Positions 1 to 15,997 are shown, numbered from the stretch's first letter. The stretch is DNA of 64,000 nt from Pempheris klunzingeri (GCF_042242105.1 NC_092027.1:4872006-4936005), one strand, 5' to 3'. Notes: generated by a model not told the origin, from the letters alone. Made by a program: numbers and translations.

Positions 1-4
1 GTAT

Positions 5-315
5 TGTAGCATCCCTGTTGTTGTTGTTGTGTTAAATGCTGTTCTGAAAAGTCCCACTGTTCCTGAATGTGTTTTGCTAGGCATGTGAGTGGCTGAGAAT
101 AGGAGGAGGGCGGGGCGAGAGTGTGTGCTTGATTGTGGTGTGTGGCATGTCTCGTCCTCTGGTCGGCGCGCTTGGTGAGAGAGAGAGCTGCTCAATTGTT
201 CCGGTATTGTTATGTTTATGTTGGCGTGGTTACGGCCGACAGTAACCGAAGATTAGTAATAAATTACATTACTAACAACTGGGCTCGTTATTCCACCATC
301 CTGCTGACCGTTACA
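5..315 (+). repeat. 5' LTR
   Basis: It is 311 bp, begins TG and ends CA, and is identical to 4611-4921 on reading both copies. A polyadenylation signal AATAAA lies at 258-263, where a U3-R-U5 layout would put it. No clear TATA box was recognised. Confidence 0.96.
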
Positions 316-316
316 T

Positions 317-330
317 TGGTGTCAGAAGTG
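317..330 (+). other. Primer binding site, tRNA-Leu type
   Basis: TGGTGTCAGAAGTG starts two bases after the LTR. It is complementary to the 3' end of vertebrate tRNA-Leu (…CACTTCTGACA plus CCA), as I recall that tRNA. The assignment is from memory and not from a search. Confidence 0.75.
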
Positions 331-393
331 AAACACTGGACTTCTGATCTCGGCTAGCAGCGACCCGAACCAGCTAACTCTGCTCGACCTACG

Positions 394-1392
394 GTGGCGA
401 TGGCGGCGCAGCGGGAAATGACCGGTACTCGTCCTAAAGTCAAGGTTGAGGCGGTGGACAATGAGTACGATGTCACACCGGGACATGACGGTGGCTTGGA
501 CCGTGCTGCGGAGCATAGAGCCCGCCTCAGGCAGACGGCCAGGAGGCTTGCAGCTGACGCCGGCTTCAGCTCGCTGAGTGCGGAAAAACCCGCCAAAGAC
601 GCGGGGCCATGTCTGAATAAAGATGGCGGCGCCCAGAGTCACCAACTGTATGGGAAGACGCCGAAATACTCCGGTAAGGCGGACTGGGAGGCCTTCCATG
701 CCCAATTTGAACTATTGGCAAGGGCCGCTGCCTGGTCGGAGGACACTAAAGCGCTCCAGTTGGCTCTGTGCCTTACAGAGGAGGCCTTGGCATGTTTGCT
801 GCTGCTCAGCCCAGCCGATAGGGGGAACTACGGGGCTTTGGTTGGAGCCCTGCAGCGGCGGTTTGGACAGTGTAGCCAGCCCGGTGTCCTGCGAGCGGAG
901 CTGTCCAACAGACAGAGAGGGCCTGGGGAGCCGCTCCGTGTGTTGGCTAATGACATTGAGACCCTGTCAAGGAGAGCATATGCCCACATGCCCATTGATG
1001 TGCAGAATGAGCTGGCCAGAGACCAGTTTGTGCGAGCCATCACCCCGAGAGAGCTGCGCATACAGACACAGCTCGCACGCCCCCGCAGTCTGCAGGAAGC
1101 ACTAGAGCTGGCTGTGGAGAGAGAGGCAGTAGGAGCTACTGCAGAGAATGACCACAGTGGGAGCAGGCCGGTTGGGAGGAGTGTGGAGCTGGTCGGCCTG
1201 GGCCAAGAGAAGCCGGCCTGGGCTGCTGAATTGACTGAACTGATTCGGGCTGTGTCACTACAATCGACACGCCGCCGCACCCGTCCTCACCGAGACCCCC
1301 CTGTGTGCTGGACATGTGGCCAGCCTGGTCACATCAGCGTGCGGTGCCCAAAGCAGGCTGGTGTTCAGGGAAACGCCTCAGGGCCTGCGTAG
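394..1392 (+). CDS. Retrotransposon Gag (capsid/nucleocapsid)
   Basis: This intact 332-codon frame encodes the structural polyprotein that packages the element RNA into particles. Near the C-terminus (about residues 307-320) is one CCHC zinc knuckle, C-X2-C-X4-H-X4-C, reading CWTCGQPGHISVRC, followed by a short basic tail. The central part (about residues 90-240) resembles retrotransposon capsid domains in its Trp/Leu spacing and RxQL-rich segments; that placement is inferred. A second ATG at 400 has a better start context and may be the true start. The frame overlaps the protease frame for 88 bases, and a frameshift signal lies just before its stop. Confidence 0.9.
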   Translation: MAMAAQREMTGTRPKVKVEAVDNEYDVTPGHDGGLDRAAEHRARLRQTARRLAADAGFSSLSAEKPAKDAGPCLNKDGGAQSHQLYGKTPKYSGKADWEAFHAQFELLARAAAWSEDTKALQLALCLTEEALACLLLLSPADRGNYGALVGALQRRFGQCSQPGVLRAELSNRQRGPGEPLRVLANDIETLSRRAYAHMPIDVQNELARDQFVRAITPRELRIQTQLARPRSLQEALELAVEREAVGATAENDHSGSRPVGRSVELVGLGQEKPAWAAELTELIRAVSLQSTRRRTRPHRDPPVCWTCGQPGHISVRCPKQAGVQGNASGPA

Positions 1393-1994
1393 ATGGGATG
1401 ACGCAGGCCCCCTCTCCTGTATCCCAGCCTGTCGTGTTTCCAGTGGACGGAGCCCGACTGAACAGCTGGGGGAACAGAGCTCCACTTCCCCCAGAAGCTG
1501 ATGACGGCATTGAGTCCACAAGGGTGGTGGGGTGGACCCATGCAGGAAGCTTTTGCCATGTCCCCATCACCCTGGCGGGGGCTTCATGCACAGCCCTTGT
1601 TGACACTGGCTCCACTGCAACACTGATGAGACCTGACGTGGTTCCAGCAGGGGCAAAGTTGGAACCTACTGTGGTCAAGCTGCGGACAGTGACTGGTCAG
1701 TTAGCCCCCATGCTCGGGAGAGGGGTAATAACCATCCAGCTGGGGGGACTGTCCGTGGACTTTAAGGTGTGGGTTGCAGCAGTGCAGGACCCCTGCATAT
1801 TGGGTCTGGACTTCCTGCGTGCCACACAGTGTGTGTTAGACCTGGGGAAGAACACACTGGCCTTTCCTGGGGGCCCCACAGTTGAAATGGTGCACCCCGC
1901 ACAGGCCTCAGGACCGCACCTGCCAGCCATGAGAGCAACAGAGGAACATCATGGGTCACACCCCCCACCCCAAGCAGGGTTAGGGTTAGGGTAA
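1305..1994 (+). CDS. Retrotransposon aspartic protease (frameshift product of gag)
   Basis: This frame is -1 relative to gag. It contains the retropepsin active-site motif LVDTGSTATL (DTGS encoded at about 1597-1608) and a downstream hydrophobic ILGLDFL segment typical of the family's flap and C-terminal region. The protease cuts the Gag-Pol precursor. Translation is expected by slippage at 1368-1374 and not from the first ATG of the open frame. It ends at a TAA (1992-1994) inside a telomere-like repeat, at the point where the RT domain should begin. The frame is therefore cut off from the rest of pol. Confidence 0.85.
   Translation: MLDMWPAWSHQRAVPKAGWCSGKRLRACVDGMTQAPSPVSQPVVFPVDGARLNSWGNRAPLPPEADDGIESTRVVGWTHAGSFCHVPITLAGASCTALVDTGSTATLMRPDVVPAGAKLEPTVVKLRTVTGQLAPMLGRGVITIQLGGLSVDFKVWVAAVQDPCILGLDFLRATQCVLDLGKNTLAFPGGPTVEMVHPAQASGPHLPAMRATEEHHGSHPPPQAGLGLG
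1368..1410 (+). promoter_or_regulatory. -1 ribosomal frameshift signal (gag to protease)
   Basis: The heptamer GGGAAAC (1368-1374) is in the correct phase: gag reads G GGA AAC. It is followed by a 6-base spacer and then a perfect 10-bp hairpin, GGGCCTGCGT (1381-1390) pairing with ACGCAGGCCC (1401-1410) across a 10-base loop. The gag stop codon (1390-1392) starts at the top of the 5' arm. A one-base backward slip enters the protease frame exactly. Slippery heptamer, spacer and stem match established -1 frameshift sites. Confidence 0.88.
1977..1994 (+). other. Deletion junction with telomere-like TTAGGG filler
   Basis: Two and a half copies of TTAGGG (about 1978-1992) sit exactly between the end of protease and a fragment of RT that starts mid-palm. 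Upstream is Pro sequence; downstream the +1 phase reads KTAFCTGRGLWQF, a typical RT segment just before the FGLCNAP motif. The repeat puts stops in both the protease frame and the pol frame. Confidence 0.75.
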
Positions 1995-4596
1995 GACTGC
2001 TTTCTGCACTGGCAGGGGGTTGTGGCAATTTCGTGTCCTCTGCTTTGGCCTGTGCAACGCCCCGGCCACATTCGAACGGCTGATGGAGAAGGTGCTGGCT
2101 GACATTCCCCGACAGGAATGTCTAGTTTACCTGGATGACATCCTGGTCCATGGAAGCTCCTTCGAGGCAGCTTTGGCGTCCCTGCGGCGGACTCTGCAGA
2201 AGATAGCGGCGGCAGGTCTGAAGCTCCACCCAGACAAGTGCTGCTTCATGAGAAAGGAACTGGAATTCCTGGGGCATAAGGTTGGAGGTGAGGGTATCAG
2301 CACACTGGAAGAGAAAGTGCAGGCTGTGAAGGACTGGCCAACCCCCGCCAACGTGAGGGAGCTGAAGAGCTTTATTGGACTGGCATCCTACTACAGGCGG
2401 TTTGTGCGCGGCTTTTCTTGCATTGCTGCACCCCTGTTCCGCCTGCAGCAGAAAGACAGTGACTTTGCCTGGACCCCAGACTGTGAACAGGCTTTCAACC
2501 ATCTGAAGAAAGCCCTGATGGAGTCTCCCATTCTCATCCCCCCGGACCCCCATCTGCTATTCACCCTGGACACAGACGCCAGTGACATTGGGATGGGAGC
2601 AGTGTTGAGCCAGGTGGGGCCAGAAGGGGAGAAAGTGGTGGCGTACTTCAGCAGAACCTTCAACAAAGCTGAGCGTCGCTACTGTGTGACACGCAGAGAG
2701 CTCCTGGCCATTGTGAGAGCAATCGGCCATTTCCGATATTACCTGTGCGGCCTGCCCTTCACTGTCCGAACTGACCACGCAGCTCTCCAGTGGTTAATGT
2801 CCTTCAAGGAGCCGGAGGGGCAGATTGCACGCTGGCTGGAGGAACTAGCACCGTATTCCTTCACAGTGGAGTACAGGGCTGGAGCTCGCCACACCAACGC
2901 TGACGCCATGTCCCGGCGCCCCTGTGCCACTGACGGCTGTCGATACTGCGAGAGGAGGGAGGTCCGGGAGGAGGAGCTCCGCGCAGAGGAGGAGCGAGAC
3001 ACCAGGCACCTCAGAGACAGGCCAGCCTGCAGAGCAGCACAGGTTGTCGACCCGATAGAATGGAGAGCGCAACAGGAACAGGATGCTGACCTCCAACCAG
3101 TGCTACGGTGGGTGGAGTCTGGACAGAAGCCTCAGTGGGACGAGGTCGCTGGGTGCTCGCCTGCCACAAAGGGGCTGGTTGAAAAGTTTGGAGCTCTCCG
3201 AGTTAAGGATGGAGTGCTTCAGAGAGCCTGGAAAGAGCCAGCTACAGGAGAGGAGAGGTGGCAGGTGGTGGTCCCCAGGGCCCTAAGATGGGCGGTTCTA
3301 AAGGCCTGTCACGGAACCACTGGGGCGGGACATTTTGGAGTTTCCAAAACCCTTCGTCGGCTCCGGCAGAGTTTTTACTGGGGCCAGCTCAGGTGGGATG
3401 TTGAGGACTTTTGCCGCCGCTGTGACCTCTGCACAGCGCACAAAGGTCCCCCAGACAGGTCCCGTGCCCAGCTCCAGCAGCTGGCGGTGGGGGCTCCAAT
3501 GGAGAGAGTGGCAGTGGACATAATGGGTCCATTTCCCCGCACAGACAAGGGGAACCGTTATGTCCTGGTCGCCATGGATTATTTTACAAAATGGCCTGAG
3601 GCGTATGCCATACCAGACCAGGAGGCGGAGACTGTGGCTGACACGCTGGTTCAGGGAATGTTCGCCAGGTTTGGGGCAGCTGAGACGATCCACAGTGACC
3701 AGGGGAGGAACTTTGAATCTGCTGTGTTCTCTGCCATGTGTGCACGCCTGGGCATGCACAAGACCCAGACCACACCCCTACACCCGCAGAGTGACGGACT
3801 TGTTGAGCGGTTCAACAGAACCCTGGCACAACAACTTGCCATCCTCACTGCAGAACATCAGCGTGACTGGGATATGCACCTCCCCCTCGTCTTGCTAGCC
3901 TACAGGTCAGCTGTGCAGGATTCCACCGCATGCACACCTGCCCTTCTTATGTTGGGCCGAGAGCTGCGGACACCAGCAGAAATGGCGTTCGGGAACCCTC
4001 CAGACACACCAGCTGTTCCACCAGGACCAGAATACGCCAGGAGGCTCCAGGACAGGATGGAGTCTGCTCATGCTTTTGCCCGTGACCAGCTAGCAAAGGC
4101 TGGGATAAGGCAGAAAAGGAACTATGACATGAGGGCAAAAGGGAGAGACTTCAGGACTGGGGACCTAGTGTGGGTGTATAGCCCCAGGAGAAAGAAGGGC
4201 CGGTGCCCTAAGTTAGATTGCCACTGGGTGGGGCCCTGTGAAGTGTTGGAGAAGCTGGGGGAGGTGGTTTACAGAGTCCAGTTGCCACCTAGGGGGAGAC
4301 GGGTGGTTCTCCACAGGGACAGGTTGGCACCATACAGAGGCAACGCATGCCCACTTCAGCCCCCAATCAACTCCCGGAGAAACAGAGCAGCCACACCCCC
4401 AGACTCACTGACTGTGTCCCCCTCCCACTCCCCACATTCTCCCCCACCCTTAAACGCACCCTGTGTGCAGCAGCGGGGCACTGCAGGACTGCAGACACAG
4501 CCTCTTGTGTCCGCTACGAGGAGGCCCCAGAGACAGACAAGACCCCCAGGTCACCTCAGGGACTTTTTATGTGATCTCTCGGGGCGAGAGAGTTAG
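1990..4596 (+). pseudogene. Truncated pol: RT (C-terminal part), RNase H, integrase
   Basis: This is one long open frame of about 868 codons without a proper N-terminus. RT keeps FGLCNAPATFERLM and the catalytic YLDD box (LVYLDDILVHG, about residues 38-48 from the Met at 2020) and the thumb. It lacks the fingers and the palm segment with the first catalytic aspartate. RNase H follows (LDTDASDIGMGAVLSQ). Integrase has an HHCC zinc finger (H…GHFG…CRRCDLC) and a D,D35E triad (VAVDIMG, HSDQGRNF, GLVERFN with 35 residues between the last Asp and the Glu), then a GPY/F-type C-terminal module. No start is joined to it and it is out of phase with protease, so translation is unlikely. Any mobility would depend on enzymes supplied in trans. 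Confidence 0.92.
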
Positions 4597-4597
4597 T

Positions 4598-4610
4598 AAG
4601 AGGGGGGCAG
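4598..4610 (+). other. Polypurine tract
   Basis: An A/G run with six G, directly 5' of the 3' LTR, is the expected plus-strand primer site. Confidence 0.8.
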
Positions 4611-4921
4611 TGTAGCATCCCTGTTGTTGTTGTTGTGTTAAATGCTGTTCTGAAAAGTCCCACTGTTCCTGAATGTGTTTTGCTAGGCATGTGAGTGGCT
4701 GAGAATAGGAGGAGGGCGGGGCGAGAGTGTGTGCTTGATTGTGGTGTGTGGCATGTCTCGTCCTCTGGTCGGCGCGCTTGGTGAGAGAGAGAGCTGCTCA
4801 ATTGTTCCGGTATTGTTATGTTTATGTTGGCGTGGTTACGGCCGACAGTAACCGAAGATTAGTAATAAATTACATTACTAACAACTGGGCTCGTTATTCC
4901 ACCATCCTGCTGACCGTTACA
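4611..4921 (+). repeat. 3' LTR
   Basis: It is 311 bp (TG…CA) and identical to 5-315. GTAT follows directly and matches the bases before the 5' LTR. Confidence 0.96.
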
Positions 4922-5018
4922 GTATTATTAGGGACAGAAATGTCCTCACGTGACCTTTAAGATTATCAGTTTATAGTTTTTTCACATCTCTGTAGTCTGT
5001 AGTAACATCTTAACTCAC

Positions 5019-5079
5019 CAGCCGTCGCGTCCTGCAGGAACATCAGAGCCAGAAAAACCAGAGTCTTCATCTTGATCAT
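5019..5079 (-). CDS. MHC class I gene A, exon 1 (partial gene, runs off left edge)
   Basis: This is the signal-peptide exon of a third class I gene, nearly identical to exon 1 of genes B and C. It encodes a hydrophobic leader (MKTLVFLALMFLQDATA) and ends in phase 1 at a GTGAGT donor. The upstream ATG used in B and C (here 5098-5100) is followed in frame by a TAG six codons later, so translation should start at the Met at 5079 or the one at 5070. Intron 1 is interrupted by the retrotransposon after only about 100 bp (4922-5018), and a piece present in B and C is missing there. Exons 2-7 would lie left of the window and cannot be judged, so it may be a gene or a pseudogene. Confidence 0.8.
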
Positions 5080-5176
5080 CTAAATCATTGAGGGATTCAT
5101 GGTTCTTGTGTTTCTCCGTCCAGACGAACAGAAACTGAACTGAGCTCCTGTTTGCGGCTCCACAAGAGGGGAAATG

Positions 5177-5230
5177 TGACGTCACCCGGCCCGTCCAGCC
5201 AATGAGAATTCAGGACGACTTGTTGCTGGG
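5177..5230 (-). promoter_or_regulatory. Class I promoter module, gene A
   Basis: Read on the minus strand, an X1-like box CCCAGCAACAAG is followed by a Y box (CTCATTGG, inverted CCAAT) and then a perfect CRE palindrome TGACGTCA (5177-5184). An ISRE-like stretch GAACAGAAACTGAAC (plus strand) lies closer to the start codon at about 5128-5140. The X-Y arrangement resembles the SXY enhanceosome of vertebrate MHC genes bound by RFX/NF-Y; binding is inferred. Confidence 0.6.
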
Positions 5231-5497
5231 TAGAACTGACCCGCTGAGGTTGTTATGAGGTTATAATGTTTTCTGGGAGGTCAGAGGTCACTGTCAGCTG
5301 CAGATCAGACACTGTGGAGTTGGTGTGGATGCTGCAAGGTCTTCTTGTGTTGTGTATGGCTGCCCTGGGAGTGAAAACAGCCCTGATCAAAATACCAACA
5401 ACAAACAACAAATCAAAGTGTGGTTTTATTGATGTTTTAGTGAGTAAATGTGGTGAGTTGCCCCCCCTTCTCAAACCTGCAGTGGATGTGCAGCAGT

Positions 5498-6336
5498 GAA
5501 TCAGAATCAGAATCAGATTTATTGTCATCATACAGCAAAGTACGATGAGATTTCGTCTGACCTCTCCCATATAACATACCAACAAGACATAAATAGAAAT
5601 ATAAGAATATAAAAATTAAAAAAATAAAATATATATATATACATATGTAAAAGTACAAAAATTAGTAACGTATAAAAGTATTTACAAGATGTACAGAGCA
5701 GTGCAAACAGTGCAATGGCAGCATTTGAAAAAGTGGCGGGATTGTGCAAAGATAGCGCAGTATGTTAAACTTGGCCTCTTTTGGCGCGTTTCCACTAGTA
5801 CCTACTCAGCTCTACTCGGCTCAACTCGGTTTGGTTGCGTTTCCATTACAGTAGCGTTCCGCTTCAAAGTGGGCGGGGTCGTCATAGCAAGGCGGGCCAA
5901 AACTCTGGTGGTGTAATTTGTATACGGCACAAACAAACACAACTAAGGACGTGGAGTGTTTGGTTTGCGTGTATCCGTTTACCTCGTTCACAGAATTAAT
6001 AAAAACACTCGGTCTGTTTCCAGGGTTTTAAAAACGGCAGGTTTGATTCTTGTGAACGAGTCGCTCTCATGACTCATCAAGGGACGCCGCTCCCTGGCCA
6101 ATCAGTGGTCTGCAGTCTGGTGATGTCGCATTGTCAGCTCGACTCAGCTCGCTTGGAACCCCGGCCGAGGAGGTACTAAAATAGTACCTGGTACCAGGTA
6201 CTAGCACGGGTGGAAACGGCTGCTGAGGTAGTCCTGGTTATGAGTCCTTGGGGACAGGAGGGAGGGGTGTGATGGAGGCCACAGGTCTGGGGTAGAAGCT
6301 GTTCCTCAGCCTGTTCGTGATGGTTTTCAATGTTCT
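5498..6336 (-). repeat. LINE 3' tail, unit A (with nested MITE)
   Basis: On the minus strand it ends in repeated GATTCT after an AATAAATCTG signal, a common fish non-LTR tail. The upstream part encodes RLRNSFYPRPVASITP, a C-terminal signature of Rex1/L2-like reverse transcriptases. It is a 5'-truncated copy, repeated in units B and C, and lies upstream of the class I promoter. Confidence 0.75.
5782..6218. mobile_element. MITE nested in LINE tail, unit A (right end lost)
   Basis: The left terminus TGGCGCGTTTCCACTAG matches unit B, but the right terminal inverted repeat is deleted: sequence jumps from TGGAAACG to the LINE flank. The inner copy of the same inverted repeat (GGTACCAGGTAC region) is kept. 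Confidence 0.75.
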
Positions 6337-8409
6337 GAACTGTTACATTAGAACCTTAATATTTCCATAAAGTGTTTTTTAAACCTGCACAGAATGGTCA
6401 CTCTCACTGTCAGGGTGGTCAGATGAAGATGGAATATGCAGGTCACATGACCTCCACAGAACAGTGTTTCTGCCTTTGTTTTGAGAAGCAGATACATAAA
6501 GATGTGATGTCCTTGATTGTAAGAAACGAAAAGTGCTTGTTTTGTAAACATGCTCCAGTTGGATGGCGCCTATGCAGACAACGCTGACGGCTGGTCAAGA
6601 TTGTGACTCACGAACCTCAGTGACCAATTGGACCTGGTTGCCTGTGATATTCTCCTCAAGAACCCTTTAAAACCAGACGGCTAACTCAGTTGGTCGCTCC
6701 TCTGGCCTTGGTCAGAGAGCACTTAAACCAACCAGATTTTACTACGATCTCTGTAAACCAAACACATCGTTGCTGTCACACTTTGAATCTGTTCTCTCCC
6801 TCTGCTGCTGTCGTCTGTCAGTTCAACCAGTGTGAACCTCGTCCATCCCATTCATCTACAGTTTCATCTTTGAGCTCATCAAGAGTTACATGTCACTTCC
6901 TGTGTCCTCCATGTGGCGCTAGAGAACAGCCACTAATCACGCCTTATGTTCCAGTATGTGAAGTGTTGACTTCGCTATGAAAATGTCACGTAAATCAAAT
7001 GATTGCCACAGAAGGTTTATTTCCAAAGTTGAGGTGGGTTGGATCAAGCCCCTCGGACTATTTACCACCCCTGAAAATAGCTGAAAATTGACCAAATTTT
7101 GACACTTAATTCAAAATGGCCGACTTCCTGTTGGCTTTAGGTCATGGCACCAAGAGACTTTTTTGTAGGACTCATCATGGCCCATAAGCCTAATGAATTT
7201 CATATATGTAGGTGAAATGCAGCGCGGGTCTAGTTTGTTGAATATTGTAGGGGGTGCCATAGAGCCCTTTTGCCCCACATAAACCATAAACCCATAAATC
7301 CCTTAACTCATTTCAGGCCTCCTGATATGTTTGCTAAATTTGGTGACATTTTGACCATGCTTAGCGCTTAAAAATTAACTTCCTGTTTCATGGCGAACAA
7401 GGTGTCGCCACGGTGACAGTGTTTGACAAAACCTCTAGAGCTTCATCAGTAGCATCATCCACGACTTGGGAAACAAATTTGTTTTGACCAAAATAGTTTT
7501 GACGAAAACTGAATATTGACATTGACAATTGTAGACATCTTCAGGGTGGGACTCTTATCAAACATGTTACATTTGGTCCTGATTGGACTGCGTAGAGTCT
7601 AATGATCATTAACCAGTTCATTCATGTCTTTTAATGAACACTGCCCAACAAAATATCGCTTCCCTAATGAGCTTTGTTGCGTATCATTCCCCGTCTCACT
7701 CTCTCTCCTGTCATTTCCTGTCATGTCTGTTCTGTTATCTATCAAATAAAAGCTTAACATCGCCAAAAGAAAACTTAAAACCGAGCAAAGACTGATCGTT
7801 GTTTAGCCCTGGGATGTGTAAAGCTGAGGTCTGTGAGCGCAGCAAAGTGTCACATTTGTCAGAAAGTATATTTGTGGGACTTAAAAAATTGTCATCCATT
7901 AGCTTTTAAAACTTTATGGTTATTGTTCATTTTATTGTGTAATGTAGTTTTTTTCCATAATTATGATTCACTGTAGTGAACCATGTGAGTAATAATATAA
8001 TAATGTAATAATATAATCGATGCAACAAACAGCTCCAAATAAAGATATTGTTCAGCTCACTGCTCTCTGGTGATGTGTAATGATTAACCTGGACTAATGC
8101 ATTATGTTGCTTTATGATATTAAGTGTCAGAAACAAAGCTAATAAGAGTGAGGCAGAATAAGAGTGAGGCAGAATATCACTAAAAAATAGAATATTTGAT
8201 TTATTGTTATTGGGGAAGCCCAAATGCCTCCAATGATAAACTTGTCCCCATCTGTCCAATCACATGTTTGCCTTAATAACTTTGTTCTTCCTGCTCTTCA
8301 TTTGGCTTCTGTGATAATAGTTAACAGTCATAATATTGTAATAATATTCATATAGTTATCGCTACTGTTACAGATGTGTAAGCATTTATATGTGAAATCA
8401 CAAAAAGAC
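6337..8409. other. Intergenic, between class I units A and B
   Basis: No gene is supported. The block is almost identical to 16915-18970 in the next unit. Bases about 7020-7600 contain AATGGCCGACTTCCTGTTGG and neighbouring sequence that I recognise as a dispersed teleost repeat of uncertain class. Short open frames here (e.g. 6690-6980) are preserved only because the duplication is young. Confidence 0.55.
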
Positions 8410-8429
8410 ACAACTTGGAACATGGGGAC

Positions 8430-8435
8430 TTTATT
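8430..8435 (-). terminator. Poly(A) signal of class I gene B
   Basis: AATAAA on the minus strand, about 1.35 kb past the stop codon. It is conserved in unit C at 18991-18996. Other AATAAA-like motifs occur, so the used site is inferred. Confidence 0.5.
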
Positions 8436-9784
8436 GAAAAGCACAAATTACAGTAAAATGAATGAAATAATAATAATAATTTGGAATTTATCCACTCAAT
8501 CCAGCACAAGAAGTGATTTTAAGCATCGCTGTTCACTTTCTAAGAGAAAAGAAAATGTTCCTTGTCCATAAAGAGTAGCAGGAAAGTGCACTACTTAAAA
8601 AAAAGGGACAGATACCTTTTGAATAGGCATAAATAGGCATATACGCACTGTCTTTACATTTCAGGCCGTTCAAACATGAACTCTTCTGTAGCTCAAGTAA
8701 AAGTAAAGTAAAGACCAGGGGTTTCGTTCTAAATACATGTTCCTTAAATTTTACATTTTTAACATAGTTTCAAAAACATTTCTATCAGTGTGCTGAATGT
8801 TTATAAACTGACAACCCTTTCAAATCCAACCAAAATATATATATATATATATATATATAAAATCATGATTCAAAACAAGCAAACTATTTACACATTTTAT
8901 TTACATAAGAAATTGTGTGTTTACAGATCACCCTGGGAGAAAATGGGAATGTGTGAACGTGTGTGTGAATATATGTATTGATGCTGATGCTCATTTGGTT
9001 TACAAACGTAGACTTTTTTCTTTATTTGATCCCCCATAGGAGGAAATTCTCAAGTATTTAAGTAAACATTTTATCAGAGCAAATTCCACTTTTTTATTTG
9101 GAACTAAATGATCAAAATAATATCACCATTTATGTCATTTTTCAACAAACAAACAACAACAAACTAATATAAGATTCCCAACACTGATTCAGTGTATGAT
9201 AGGAATGAAGAATAACCAATGAATTCCCAGTTTACGGAGCAGAATGTGGTGCCACCGCTCCTCCCTTCAGTGCACAACTTAGTCACAAACCTAAAAGCAA
9301 AAAGAAAAATGCTGAAAATAGAAAACAAATTAATTTTCCATAAACATTTGGAGGGTTCAAAGTTAAGTTAAAGAATCATTTAGACTGTGAATGAATATCA
9401 ATCAAATATCATTAAAGTGTCAACTTTGTAAAATATAGATTGACCCACTATGCATATGAAATACAACATATAATATATAATAAATTGCTTTTTTTCTGAG
9501 GCCTAATATTTGAGTTTTTAATTATACTTAATAATTATACTATTATGCTTCTACTCTACTGATCCCTCTCTCTTAATAATCTCACTTCAGCTCATATAAA
9601 ACAGATTTAACTTTGTTGTGGAAAATCAATGAAAGTCAAACATTTTCTTTACAGTGTGTCAGAAGTTTCACAGCAGATTAAGTTCTTTTGCACATAGTTG
9701 ATGGTGTTTGTTCCACAGCAGCTGTGAAGTCTATGGCCCACATGAAGAAACTTACTGTGTGCAGGGTGGTGTTTTTGTCATCAT

Positions 9785-15860
<6,076 letters not shown>

Positions 15861-15936
15861 GGTTCTTGTGTTTCTCCGTCCAGACGAACAGAAACTGAAC
15901 TGAGCTCCTGTTTGCTGCTCCAAAAGAGGGGAAATG

Positions 15937-15980
15937 TGACGTCACCCGTCCCGTCCAGCCAATGAGAACTTGTTGCTGGG
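15937..15980 (-). promoter_or_regulatory. Class I promoter module, gene B (X-Y spacing shortened)
   Basis: CRE palindrome TGACGTCA at 15937-15944, CCAAT (Y box) at 15959-15963 and the X1-like box CCCAGCAACAAG on the minus strand up to 15980. Compared with units A and C, exactly 10 bp between X1 and Y are missing, and about 250 bp just upstream are absent, so LINE sequence begins almost at once. Confidence 0.6.
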
Positions 15981-15997
15981 TAGAACTGTGCAGCAGT

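Larger units (their letters stand above)
5..4921 (+). mobile_element. Ty3/Gypsy LTR retrotransposon, internally deleted
   Basis: This is a complete LTR-to-LTR insertion: 311-bp LTR, tRNA-Leu-type primer site, gag with a zinc knuckle, aspartic protease, RT remnant, RNase H, integrase, polypurine tract, LTR. The RT-RNaseH-integrase order is that of Ty3/Gypsy. GTAT flanks both ends (1-4 and 4922-4925), consistent with a 4-5 bp target duplication; the base before position 1 is not visible. The unoccupied site is preserved in the two paralogous class I units at 15625-15628 and 27402-27405. The insertion therefore lies in intron 1 of class I gene A, antisense to that gene. The LTRs are identical by eye, so it is recent. 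The element cannot make a full reverse transcriptase of its own because pol is deleted at about 1994. No envelope-like ORF is seen. Confidence 0.95.

Noticed and set aside
322-705. Minus-strand open frame of 127 codons over gag
   Set aside because: It is a shadow of the gag frame, with no family features, and is confined to the retrotransposon.
5266-5499. 77-codon plus-strand frame divergent from class I gene A, also present at 27791-28024
   Set aside because: It is conserved only between recent duplicates, deleted in unit B, has a splice-free arbitrary composition and overlaps the class I promoter flank.
6690-6980. 96-codon frame identical in two units (also 17267-17557)
   Set aside because: Identity reflects the young duplication of the whole block. 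There is no recognisable domain, promoter or splice context.
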